A DNA stretch of 64,000 nt from assembly GCF_900176285.1 (NCBI RefSeq), contig NZ_FWXF01000005.1, forward strand, positions 1 through 64,000, given 5' to 3'. Positions 53,209-60,852 of the stretch are shown piece by piece. Below the pieces are notes generated by a model. That model saw only the letters and a program-made list of their open reading frames with translations, was not told the DNA's origin and searched no databases. This DNA is from Desulfacinum hydrothermale DSM 13146. GTDB lineage: Bacteria; Desulfobacterota; Syntrophobacteria; Syntrophobacterales; DSM-9756. A program made the translations under genes and the position numbers. Position 1 is the first letter of the stretch. Every line of letters begins with the position of its first letter.

Positions 53209-54033
53209 ATGATCCTATCCTACCATCCCGTCATCCCTGGCGATATGAACCGCCTGTGCGCCGGCCGGGACCCGGATGCAGAGGATCGAAAGTGGCTCGG
53301 CAAGGCCCGCGCGGTCATCCTTCCCCAGGGCTGCCGCGAGTCCCTATATCGGATGGCGGCAAGCCACTGCCCCCGCATCTTTCCCAACTACCGGGCCCGG
53401 TTCCTCTACCCGGGAAAGGTCGGAGATATCCGCCTTTTCAGGGCCCTGGGGCTGCCCCACCCCCGGACGTCTCTCTTTCTTTCGGCCGCCCGTTGCCCGG
53501 ACAGCTTTCTCAGGGCCCTGCGCTATCCGGTGGTGATCAAAGGCAATCACGGCGGCGAGGGCCAACAGGTCTTCATGGCCGGCTCCCACGAAGAAGCCCG
53601 GCGCTGCGTGGAATATTTTCGGCGCATGGAACGGAGCGGCTTTCCGGGGTTTCTGGTTCAGGAATTCATCCCCACGGACAACCGGGATTTGCGGGTGGTG
53701 GTGGTGGGAGACCGGATGGTAAGTTACTGGCGGGTGCAGGAGGATCCGTCCAACTTTTTACACAACACGGCCCAGGGAGCGCACCTCGACCCTCACGGGG
53801 ATCCGGATCTTCAGGCCGTGGGACGACGGTGGGTCCGAGCCCTTTGCGCTCAAACAGGCATCAACCTGGCGGGAATCGATCTCTTGTTTCCCTGTGAAAA
53901 GGGGGGAACTCCGTCCACTCCGCCCCTTTTTCTGGAGATCAACTACTTTTTCGGAAGGAAAGGCTTGGGGGGAAGCATGGCCTATTACCGCCTGCTCCAG
54001 GAAGCGGTATCCCGGTGGCTTGGAGGCCTCTGA
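53209..54033 (+). CDS. ATP-grasp (RimK-like) ligase
   Basis: A 274-residue enzyme of the ATP-grasp fold. Visible elements are YPVVIKGNHGGEGQQVFMA (nucleotide loop), FLVQEFIPTDNRDLRVVVVGD, the metal-ligand strand LFLEINYFFG and the RimK-like LAGIDLLF. It probably activates a carboxylate as acyl-phosphate and ligates an amine, but no substrate can be named. It follows the ferredoxin-domain gene after 19 bases and its stop is 25 bases from the convergent ThiS/MoaD-like gene. Confidence 0.85.
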   Translation: MILSYHPVIPGDMNRLCAGRDPDAEDRKWLGKARAVILPQGCRESLYRMAASHCPRIFPNYRARFLYPGKVGDIRLFRALGLPHPRTSLFLSAARCPDSFLRALRYPVVIKGNHGGEGQQVFMAGSHEEARRCVEYFRRMERSGFPGFLVQEFIPTDNRDLRVVVVGDRMVSYWRVQEDPSNFLHNTAQGAHLDPHGDPDLQAVGRRWVRALCAQTGINLAGIDLLFPCEKGGTPSTPPLFLEINYFFGRKGLGGSMAYYRLLQEAVSRWLGGL

Positions 54034-54058
54034 TCGGCTCGGTGGCGGTTCTTCCGGA

Positions 54059-54298
54059 TCAGCCGCCGCCCACAGGAGGAAAGAATGCCACCCGTTCATT
54101 GCCCTGCAGCACGGCTTCCGGCGACGACGCCAGGCCGTTGATCATGATGAGCTTGATCTCCTTTTCCGGAAGGCCCAGTTGCCGGATCACCTCCCGCACC
54201 GAGGTGCCGGGCTCCACTTCCACCCGAATCCCTGCCTCGGGATCGTAGTCCGGCACGCATCTTCGTAGGGTGGCGGACAGAAGAACCTGAAGTGCCAT
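54059..54298 (-). CDS. ThiS/MoaD-like ubiquitin-fold sulfur carrier
   Basis: A 79-residue protein with a beta-grasp pattern (ALQVLLSATLRR, VEVEPGTSVREVIRQLGLP, KLIMINGLASSPEAVLQGNE) and the C-terminal Gly-Gly tail needed for thiocarboxylation (VAFFPPVGGG). The ATG at 54298 has GGAGAAGGGA upstream. It is 23 bases after minE on the same strand, the last gene of the min cluster. No E1-like MoeB/ThiF or MoaE gene is adjacent, so whether it serves molybdopterin, thiamin or another sulfur path is open. Formate dehydrogenases in the window need MPT. Confidence 0.75.
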   Translation of the reverse strand: MALQVLLSATLRRCVPDYDPEAGIRVEVEPGTSVREVIRQLGLPEKEIKLIMINGLASSPEAVLQGNERVAFFPPVGGG

Positions 54299-54321
54299 GG
54301 CATCCCTTCTCCGGGCCACGG

Positions 54322-54591
54322 TCAGGTGGCGGCCACGTTCCGATAGACCCGCTTCACCTGGACGTTGGAAACCAACGCCGTGTAGTCTTTGCCCTCTTCG
54401 AAATCGACCCGAATGGAGTTCTGATCGATCTCCATGTACCGGGAAAGCACCTCGATGATATCGTTTTTCAGCGCCTCCAGAAGATCCGGCGAAATGTCCA
54501 GCCGATCGTGCATGAGCACCACGCCCAACCGTTGGCGGGCTGTCTGTGCGCTGTTCCTGTCCCGAAAGAACCTCTGAATAGCCTTCAACAT
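54322..54591 (-). CDS. minE: Cell division topological specificity factor MinE
   Basis: An 89-residue protein that drives MinD off the membrane at midcell. It begins MLKAIQRFF (membrane/MinD-interacting helix), has RNSAQTARQRLGVVLMHDR and the conserved topological-specificity half LLEALKNDIIEVLSRYMEID. The ATG at 54591 follows GGAGGGAG. It starts 18 bases after the minD stop. Confidence 0.95.
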   Translation of the reverse strand: MLKAIQRFFRDRNSAQTARQRLGVVLMHDRLDISPDLLEALKNDIIEVLSRYMEIDQNSIRVDFEEGKDYTALVSNVQVKRVYRNVAAT

Positions 54592-54608
54592 GCCTGGCTC
54601 CCTCCTTC

Positions 54609-55400
54609 TCAACCACCGAAGATCCGCTTGACCCGACTCAAAAACCCTCCGTCCTGGTCGTCGTCGAACGGCACGCTTTCGCCGTTCAACCGGGCTGCGA
54701 TCTTCTGAAAGGCGGCCCCCGCCCGGCTGCCGCGTTCATGGACCAGCGGCACCCCGCGGTTGGTGGAAACGACCACATCTTCGCTTTCCGGAACCACTCC
54801 GATGAGGGGGACCGACAGGAGGGAGACGATGTCCGCCGTGGACATCATGTCGCCTTGCTTAACCATCTTCACGTTGAGCCGGTTGATCACCAAGTGGATG
54901 TCCTTGAGGAGGTTGGCTTCCAGAAGACCGATGACGCGGTCCGCATCGCGGATGGCCGATACCTCCGGTGTGGTCACCACCAGGGCCTGCTGGGCTCCGG
55001 CCACGGCGTTCTTGAACCCCCGTTCAATACCGGCGGGGCAATCGATGAGGACGAAGTCGTTTTGCTCGGCCAGCTGTTGGCACAGCGCCTTCATCTGCTC
55101 CGGCTGGACGGCGTCCTTTTCGCGGGTTTGAGCCGCCGGAATGATGTGCAGTTTCTTGAGTTTCCGGTCGCGGATCATGGCCTGTTCGATCCGGCACTTG
55201 CCTTCCACGATGTCCACCAGGTTGTAGACGATGCGGTTTTCCAGGCCCATCACCACGTCCAGATTGCGCAACCCGATGTCGGCATCGATCATGACGACAC
55301 TAAAGCCCTTCTTGGCCAGGGCCGTCCCCAGATTGGCGATCGTCGTGGTCTTGCCGACGCCGCCTTTACCGGAGGTGACAACGATGGTTCTACCTGCCAT
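54609..55400 (-). CDS. minD: Septum-site determining ATPase MinD
   Basis: A 263-residue ParA-family ATPase that brings MinC to the membrane. It has the deviant Walker A GKGGVGKTT, the switch region LIDCPAGIERGFKNAV, LVVTTPEVSAIRDADR and the amphipathic C-terminal tail GFLSRVKRIFGG that binds lipid. Located between minC (92 bases) and minE (17 bases) on the minus strand. Confidence 0.97.
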   Translation of the reverse strand: MAGRTIVVTSGKGGVGKTTTIANLGTALAKKGFSVVMIDADIGLRNLDVVMGLENRIVYNLVDIVEGKCRIEQAMIRDRKLKKLHIIPAAQTREKDAVQPEQMKALCQQLAEQNDFVLIDCPAGIERGFKNAVAGAQQALVVTTPEVSAIRDADRVIGLLEANLLKDIHLVINRLNVKMVKQGDMMSTADIVSLLSVPLIGVVPESEDVVVSTNRGVPLVHERGSRAGAAFQKIAARLNGESVPFDDDQDGGFLSRVKRIFGG

Positions 55401-55492
55401 GGTACGTCCTTCCTTGATCCTTGGGGAACCTTCTCGGTTCAGGCATAGAGGGGGCTACCCGTGGGCTTGTGTGGCACCTTCTTCGGCGCGTG

Positions 55493-56200
55493 TCAATAGC
55501 TCACCACCTGGATGAGATCCCCTTTCACTTCCGCCACTTCGTAGCGTTTCGGTTTGGGCTTGCGTCCCCGGGGAGGCAGCGCCACCAGATCGGCGATGCG
55601 AAGTTGCTGCGGCTCGATGTGCAGGGCCCAGATCCGAGCCTCCCGGTCCCCCTGGGCCCCGGCGTGGGCCACACCCCGTAATGTTCCGAAGACGACGATA
55701 TCCCCCGAGGCAATGATCTCGGCACCTGGGTTCACGTCTCCCAGGATGACCAGCTCCGCGGGGGATTCGATGCGGGTTCCGGACCGGCATGTCTGGCGCA
55801 CCACCAGGGGCGGGGAAGCGTCGTGAGGATTTGCCTGGGAATCGCTGGCTCCCGTGTCCTTGTCCCTCTCTGTGCCCAGGCGGATCTTCACACCCAAAAG
55901 TCCGGCGGCCCAGCGGGAAAAGGCCCCATCTTCGCAGCTCACGCGCACTTCCGCCAGTTCCACCCCCGCCGCCTGTTCCATCAGAGCGCGCACGGCGCCA
56001 ACCTCTTCCGGATCGAACGGCCGCTGGTGAAGGTCCAGAATCATCTTGGACTTCTGGAAAAAGGCCTTGGATTCTTCCAGCTTGGTCCTCAAAGCCTCCA
56101 GCACGTGCGGCAGCGGCGTCTTACCGTTTACGATGAGCAAAAACCCTTCCCGGTCCGCCTTGATGACGAAGGGAAGCTCGTCTGTCATTCGCCCGAGCAT
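55493..56200 (-). CDS. minC: Septum-site determining protein MinC
   Basis: A 235-residue inhibitor of FtsZ polymerisation. The N-terminal domain (VIKADREGFLLIVN, MILDLHQRPFD) is followed by a flexible linker (about residues 120-140) and the C-terminal MinC beta-helix (LVILGDVNPGAEIIASGDIVVFGTLRGVAHAG). The start at 56200 has GGAAGGA upstream; ATGs at 56218 and 56188 are alternatives. It heads minC-minD-minE, with a HAD gene 55 bases upstream. Confidence 0.94.
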   Translation of the reverse strand: MLGRMTDELPFVIKADREGFLLIVNGKTPLPHVLEALRTKLEESKAFFQKSKMILDLHQRPFDPEEVGAVRALMEQAAGVELAEVRVSCEDGAFSRWAAGLLGVKIRLGTERDKDTGASDSQANPHDASPPLVVRQTCRSGTRIESPAELVILGDVNPGAEIIASGDIVVFGTLRGVAHAGAQGDREARIWALHIEPQQLRIADLVALPPRGRKPKPKRYEVAEVKGDLIQVVSY

Positions 56201-56255
56201 GCCATGTCGTCCTTCCAAAACACGGGCGGTCGCGGCCTCCCGCCTCCGGTTTCCA

Positions 56256-56903
56256 TCACACGGCCCATTCCAAGAGACCTTCCAGCTCCCGCCACTTGTA
56301 GATCCTTGGAAACGGACCCCCTTGCCGATTCCACGGCTGATCGAAGAGAATCGGTCGAAAGCCCTGATCCGCCAGAAGCCGGCACGTTTCCAAACGATCC
56401 TCCAGGAAGTAGCGAACCCCCATCTGGGTCAAGACGCGGTGTTTCACTTCCGGATCCCCCGTGGCCGTCACCTGGATGGACGAGGGCGGCACCCGGGGCA
56501 GCAGGGCCTCGAGCCATCGAATAATGGATTCGGGCCAGATCCGCGCCGTGACGAAGCGAAGCGGGCCGTAGTCGGCCAGCCGCGTGAGCACCTCCGCCGC
56601 CCCCTCCATGGCCGGAACCCGCTGTGTGTGATCGTCGTCCAGGGTCAGGCAGATGAGCTCGTCGATCACGTGGTCCGGGGCCGGCACGCATTGGTACAGG
56701 TTGTAGCAGGTCAGATGGTCCTTGCGCAGGTGGGTCAGGCCGTATCGGCTCCGGGCCAGATCCACGAACACCTGCATGGTGTCGGCCACCACCCCGTCGA
56801 TGTCGAAGGCGATGTCCCTGGGACGGATCCGGGGTTCCCACGGCCACGAAGGCTCTTGAGTACGAGCGGAACCGCACGAGAGGGGTCCGATCGGTCGGGT
56901 CAT
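56256..56903 (-). CDS. HAD-superfamily 5'-nucleotidase-like phosphatase
   Basis: A 215-residue HAD hydrolase. Motif I is IAFDIDGVVADTM, then a Cap-type region with HLRKDHLTCYNL, motif II in RFVTARIW, and the C-terminal FLEDRLETCRLLADQGFRPILFD. The pattern fits the 5' nucleotidase/deoxyribonucleotidase (NT5C, YqfW-like) branch. The ATG at 56903 overlaps the stop of the CoA-transferase gene (ATGA), and minC follows after 55 bases. Substrate not known. Confidence 0.78.
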   Translation of the reverse strand: MTRPIGPLSCGSARTQEPSWPWEPRIRPRDIAFDIDGVVADTMQVFVDLARSRYGLTHLRKDHLTCYNLYQCVPAPDHVIDELICLTLDDDHTQRVPAMEGAAEVLTRLADYGPLRFVTARIWPESIIRWLEALLPRVPPSSIQVTATGDPEVKHRVLTQMGVRYFLEDRLETCRLLADQGFRPILFDQPWNRQGGPFPRIYKWRELEGLLEWAV

Positions 56904-58828
56904 GGCTTGGCCGGCTCCTTGGCCCCCCGGCATTCGTCGGTGACGCACGCCTGAGCCGGTTCATCGAAGCGAAAGGCAATCTCGTAGATGCCGTCTTCCA
57001 GGACGCTGTGGATCACATAGCCCACCTTGTGGAAGACGGAGAGCATCTTGCGGTTGGAGGCCAGCACATAGGCGCTGAAACCGGTGACCCCCTTGCTCTT
57101 GGCGATCTCACACAGGTAGTGCAACAGAAACGTGCCGATCCCCTTGCGTTGCCATTCGGCCCGCACCGCAAAATCCACCTCGGCCATGTTGGTCTTCTGG
57201 TCCAGGATGTAGCGGCCCAGACCGATGATCGTCTCGGCGCCGATCTCTCCCGTCACGGCCACGATGGCCATTTCGTGCTCGTAGTCGATGTTGCACATGG
57301 CCTGGGTGTCCCGGTGGGGAAAGACGCGCATGGCCGAAAGGAAACGGTAGTAAATGTCCTGGTCCGGAAGGGAATAGAAAAACTCCTGGAGCGCCCGTTC
57401 GTCCGTGGGCTTGATGGGCCGGAAGAAGACCTTGGTGTTTTCGGGAAAGATCTGGTAGGTCTCCCACTGGCCCGGATAGAGCGGCTCGTAGATGGGGGGC
57501 AGGATCTGATCCTGGTAGACGTAGCGAAGCTTCTTGGCCTCCTCCAGCAGCCTTTCCCGAAACTTGGGATGGGCGATATTGATCAGGGCCAGGGCCCGCT
57601 CCCGCACCGTCTTGCCGTGCAGGTAGGCGATGCCGAATTCGGTCACCACGTACTGGACCGCGCTGCGGGAACTGACCACGCCGGCTCCCGGCGTCAGATG
57701 GCTTACGATCCGCGACTTCCTTCCGTCCGGGCTGGTGGACGGCAACACGATGATGGTCTTGCCCTTCTTGGCACCCGACGCCCCCAGCATGAAATCCACA
57801 TATCCGCCGATGCCGCTGTAGACCTTGTGGCCGATGGAGTCGGCGCAGACCTGGCCCGTCAAATCGATTTCCAGGGCCGAATTGATGGCCACCATCTGCT
57901 CGTTGCGGCTGATGATGCGGCTGTCGTTCACATAATCGATGGGGTACAGCTCCACCTGAGGGTTGTTGTGTACGAAATCGTACAGATCGCGGGACCCGAG
58001 GCAAAAGCTGGTGATGATCTTGCCGCGGTGCAATGTCTTGCGGCTGCCGGTGATGACCCCCCGCCGGACCAGGTGCAAGTGGGCGTCGGTGATCATCTCC
58101 GCGTGAACGCCCAGATCCTTCTTGTCCGTCAGGTTCATGAGCACTGCGTTGGTGATGCGCCCCACCCCCACCTGGATGGTGGACCCGTCCTCCACCAGGC
58201 TGGAAATGTATTTGGCCATCCGCTCCGCCATGGCGCTCTTTTCCCGGTAGACAACCTCCAGCAGGGGTTCGTCGTACTCCACGAAGTGGTGGATTTGACT
58301 CACGTGGACGAAGCTGTCCCCCAGGGTCCGGGGCATGTGGGGGTTGACCTGGGCGATGACCACCTGGGCCCGTTCGATGGCGATCTTGGCCATGTCCACG
58401 CCGATGCCCAGAGAGCAGAAGCCGTGTTCATCGGGAGGCGTCACCTGAACCAGGCAGATGTCCACGCTGAGCGGGCTTTCTTCCCGCAGGATTCGGGGCA
58501 CCTGGGAAAAGTAGGCGGGGATGTAGTCCGCCTGGCCGGCGTTGACCGCCCGCCGGGCCTTGGGGCCCACGAAGAAGGTGCGAAGGCGGGCATGGCGGGA
58601 CAATGCGCTCCAATCCTCGGGCAGAACACCCAGGGAAAGGGCCTGGAGGATCTCCACGTCTCGGTAGTCGGGCAACAGCCGCACCAGAGCGCGGGTCAGG
58701 TGCTGAGGTTCCGAGGCCGCGGAACCAATCAGAATGCGGCATCCGTCCTGCAACGCGCTACGCAGCGCGCCTTCGGCCGTACCCGTGCGTTTTCGGTATG
58801 TTCTGTTCCAACTTCGTATGTGGACCAT
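56900..58828 (-). CDS. Acetyl-CoA hydrolase/CoA-transferase fused to a GNAT acetyltransferase
   Basis: A 642-residue two-domain protein (652 if a TTG at 58858 is the start). The N-terminal ~440 residues are a class I CoA-transferase of the 4-hydroxybutyrate/acetate type: VTPPDEHGFCSLGIG, LGVHAEMITDAH with the probable catalytic Glu, NSALEIDLTGQV and GAKKGKTIIVLPS. From about 465 comes a GNAT domain with the acetyl-CoA motif WQRKGIGTFLL and a C-terminal YVLASNRKML. Such fusions occur in Desulfobacterota; the GNAT part may acetylate a protein lysine in response to acetyl-CoA, which is inference. It ends in an ATGA overlap with the HAD gene. Confidence 0.88.
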   Translation of the reverse strand: MVHIRSWNRTYRKRTGTAEGALRSALQDGCRILIGSAASEPQHLTRALVRLLPDYRDVEILQALSLGVLPEDWSALSRHARLRTFFVGPKARRAVNAGQADYIPAYFSQVPRILREESPLSVDICLVQVTPPDEHGFCSLGIGVDMAKIAIERAQVVIAQVNPHMPRTLGDSFVHVSQIHHFVEYDEPLLEVVYREKSAMAERMAKYISSLVEDGSTIQVGVGRITNAVLMNLTDKKDLGVHAEMITDAHLHLVRRGVITGSRKTLHRGKIITSFCLGSRDLYDFVHNNPQVELYPIDYVNDSRIISRNEQMVAINSALEIDLTGQVCADSIGHKVYSGIGGYVDFMLGASGAKKGKTIIVLPSTSPDGRKSRIVSHLTPGAGVVSSRSAVQYVVTEFGIAYLHGKTVRERALALINIAHPKFRERLLEEAKKLRYVYQDQILPPIYEPLYPGQWETYQIFPENTKVFFRPIKPTDERALQEFFYSLPDQDIYYRFLSAMRVFPHRDTQAMCNIDYEHEMAIVAVTGEIGAETIIGLGRYILDQKTNMAEVDFAVRAEWQRKGIGTFLLHYLCEIAKSKGVTGFSAYVLASNRKMLSVFHKVGYVIHSVLEDGIYEIAFRFDEPAQACVTDECRGAKEPAKP

Positions 58829-58974
58829 CGACGCTCGATTCACCGCCACCGTCCGCAAGGATTCATCCAGGTCGTCCGGAAAGCCCTTTGGATCCCGTCG
58901 TCTTTATTGGGTTTTTGCAAAGCAGAGGGCCCGGCCTGGCTGTCGTGACATAATGACGGCAACGGCCACGGGAG

Positions 58975-59895
58975 TCAAGACACAAGGGGTGGGCGGCCTT
59001 CCTCCGCCCCGTCCCCGTAGACGGCCGGGGCCGGGGACGGCGGCGTTTTCCATCCGGCTCTCTGAGCCACCAGGTCCAGGTGGAGCGTGGTCCATTCCTC
59101 CAAGGGCACCCACAGGGGGCTCAAGAGTTCCCTCCTGTCCAGGGCCTTGAAGTAACAGGCACATTCCTGGCAATAGTAGATCCGGTAGTGGGGTTCCTGT
59201 TCCGTATAAAGGTACCCCAGGCGATCGTGTCGGCGGTTGTCGCACGCGGGGCATTGCAGCCGAGCCATGGGCCACGCGGTGCCGCACCACGAACAGTGAG
59301 CCCAGCGCCTGCCTTGGTCTTCCAGGGTGAGCAGCGAAGGCAGGCTGCCGCACACCGGGCAGTAGCCTTCCCGCCAGTGGTCTTGGAAGGAAAACCGGCG
59401 GCACAGATCCCGGGCGGTCCATTCCACGGACGGTCGCAGACAGCTGCGGGCCAGAAACAGCAGGGACGCCGCCTCCACCCCTTCCATGTCCACCCATTCC
59501 TCCCACGGATTCCATTCATGGTGGAGAAAACTCTCCCAGATGGCGGTGCGGGCCGAAGGATTCCGAGCCAAAGCCTGCTCCAGGGCCTGGTGCGCCCTTC
59601 CCAGTTCCCCATTGTCTTCGGGGATGGCCCTTTCCGCAACGGCCAACATCCTTTCCGCCGCGTCGCCATCGATGGGAAACTCCCAGCGCTTGAGCAGCGG
59701 CCGCCCCTCCCGCCAGGCATCCAGGGCCTGGGCTTCTTCCATGTCCAGGGGCCTGAGCTGGAGGCTGGACTGGATCTCCTGCTGGGCTGTGAACAGAGGC
59801 TCCAGGAAGGAAAAGAGATGTTCATAGGCGGGTTTGGATTTCCTGGCGGCCTCCACGGCGCTCCGGACCCGGTGCGATGCTTGCCTGTCCTGCAT
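58975..59895 (-). CDS. fdhE: Formate dehydrogenase accessory protein FdhE
   Basis: A 306-residue maturation factor for Tat-exported formate dehydrogenases. It carries four CxxC pairs typical of FdhE (YCPVCGSLPS, HCSWCGTAW, CPACDNRRHDRLGYL and YCQECACYF), which bind iron or zinc. The N-terminal half is helical. It follows fdhA-fdhB after 219 bases on the same strand, as expected for a chaperone co-expressed with its enzyme. Confidence 0.9.
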   Translation of the reverse strand: MQDRQASHRVRSAVEAARKSKPAYEHLFSFLEPLFTAQQEIQSSLQLRPLDMEEAQALDAWREGRPLLKRWEFPIDGDAAERMLAVAERAIPEDNGELGRAHQALEQALARNPSARTAIWESFLHHEWNPWEEWVDMEGVEAASLLFLARSCLRPSVEWTARDLCRRFSFQDHWREGYCPVCGSLPSLLTLEDQGRRWAHCSWCGTAWPMARLQCPACDNRRHDRLGYLYTEQEPHYRIYYCQECACYFKALDRRELLSPLWVPLEEWTTLHLDLVAQRAGWKTPPSPAPAVYGDGAEEGRPPLVS

Positions 59896-59981
59896 GGAAA
59901 CAACCCCTTCTGTAGCGAGAAAGCGATTCCGCTCCCGTAAGCAGCCGACCCGTGGACCGTCTCACGGCGGCCCGACATACC

Positions 59982-60009
59982 AAAGGAGGCGGCCCTGGCC
60001 GCCTCCTTT
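59982..60009. terminator. Inverted repeat downstream of fdhB
   Basis: A perfect 13-base inverted repeat (59982-59994 with 59997-60009) in the gap between fdhB and fdhE. With AAAGGAGG on one arm it is palindromic around a very short loop and could act as attenuator or terminator for the minus-strand fdhAB transcript. Confidence 0.45.
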
Positions 60010-60049
60010 ATAACACAAAAAATGATTCACGGTACGCCGACCGGGAGGA

Positions 60050-60083
60050 CCGGGGCGCAAGGTTTCCCGCCCCGGCCCTTTTT
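60050..60083 (+). terminator. Hairpin with T-run on the plus strand
   Basis: CCGGGGCG (60050-60057) pairs with CGCCCCGG (60068-60075) and is followed on the plus strand by TTTTT (60079-60083). Genes here run on the minus strand, so the T-run faces opposite to them; it may stop antisense transcription, while the stem could still weaken fdhAB read-through. Confidence 0.5.
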
Positions 60084-60114
60084 CACGTCACCGTCCACTC
60101 ACAGCCGGTGGCTC

Positions 60115-60849
60115 TCAGCCCAACCGAAGGCCTTTGGCCACATGGCGTGCCGGTGCCCAAAAGAGCTTACGAAGGGCCAGCTTCCGACTGATTCCCGGTC
60201 GCAACCCGGCCACCGCGTAGGGATGGTACATCTGCGGATCGTCGGTCACCAGGTAGATGGTGCGCACATCGTCGGGATCCAGCAGCTGGGCCTTGGGGAA
60301 TTTTCCTTTCAAGGCCGCCAGCCGCTCCTGGGCGAGCGCCATCATCTCGTCCCGCGTGCCGAAGTTCATGGCTCCCGTGGGACACACCTGGACGCAGGCG
60401 GGCTTGAGGCCGTTTTTCACCCGATCGATGCACATGGTGCATTTCACCAGGGTGCCGTCCTCCCGGGCCCGCGGGATGTCGTAGGGACAAGCCGCCCGCA
60501 CCTCATCCACCGGAACCCCTTGGGTCTTTTCCGTGTAGACCACCGCCCCGGTGTCTTCATCGTGGATCACCGCGCCGTCCACGTAACCCTCGATGGCATC
60601 CTTGCACGGCGGCTCCAGGCAGTGACGGCACTGGTCCGCAAAGAAGTACCACACGGGCTTGGCGCCCTTCATGTGCTCGCTGAATCGCACCAGCTTGAAG
60701 GTGTTGCCGTCCAGATCGGGCGGATTCTGGTGCGTTCCCAGGTTCTTGGTCATGCTGGCGCCGTTCTGGTTCCAGCTCTTGCAAGCCATCTGGCACCCAC
60801 GGCAGGCCGTACACCGACTCGTATCCACCAAGAAACTCATCCCTGCCAT
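60115..60849 (-). CDS. fdhB: Formate dehydrogenase iron-sulfur (beta) subunit
   Basis: A 244-residue electron-transfer subunit with four [4Fe-4S] motifs: CTACRGCQMACKSWNQ, CRHCLEPPCKDAI, CPYDIP with preceding ACP, and CTMCIDRVKNGLKPACVQVCP. It has no membrane helix at the C-terminus, unlike FdnH of E. coli, matching the soluble periplasmic FdhAB of Desulfovibrio. It has no own Tat signal and would be carried by the alpha subunit. It starts three bases after fdhA ends. No gamma (cytochrome) subunit is seen. Confidence 0.93.
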   Translation of the reverse strand: MAGMSFLVDTSRCTACRGCQMACKSWNQNGASMTKNLGTHQNPPDLDGNTFKLVRFSEHMKGAKPVWYFFADQCRHCLEPPCKDAIEGYVDGAVIHDEDTGAVVYTEKTQGVPVDEVRAACPYDIPRAREDGTLVKCTMCIDRVKNGLKPACVQVCPTGAMNFGTRDEMMALAQERLAALKGKFPKAQLLDPDDVRTIYLVTDDPQMYHPYAVAGLRPGISRKLALRKLFWAPARHVAKGLRLG

Positions 60850-60852
60850 GGC

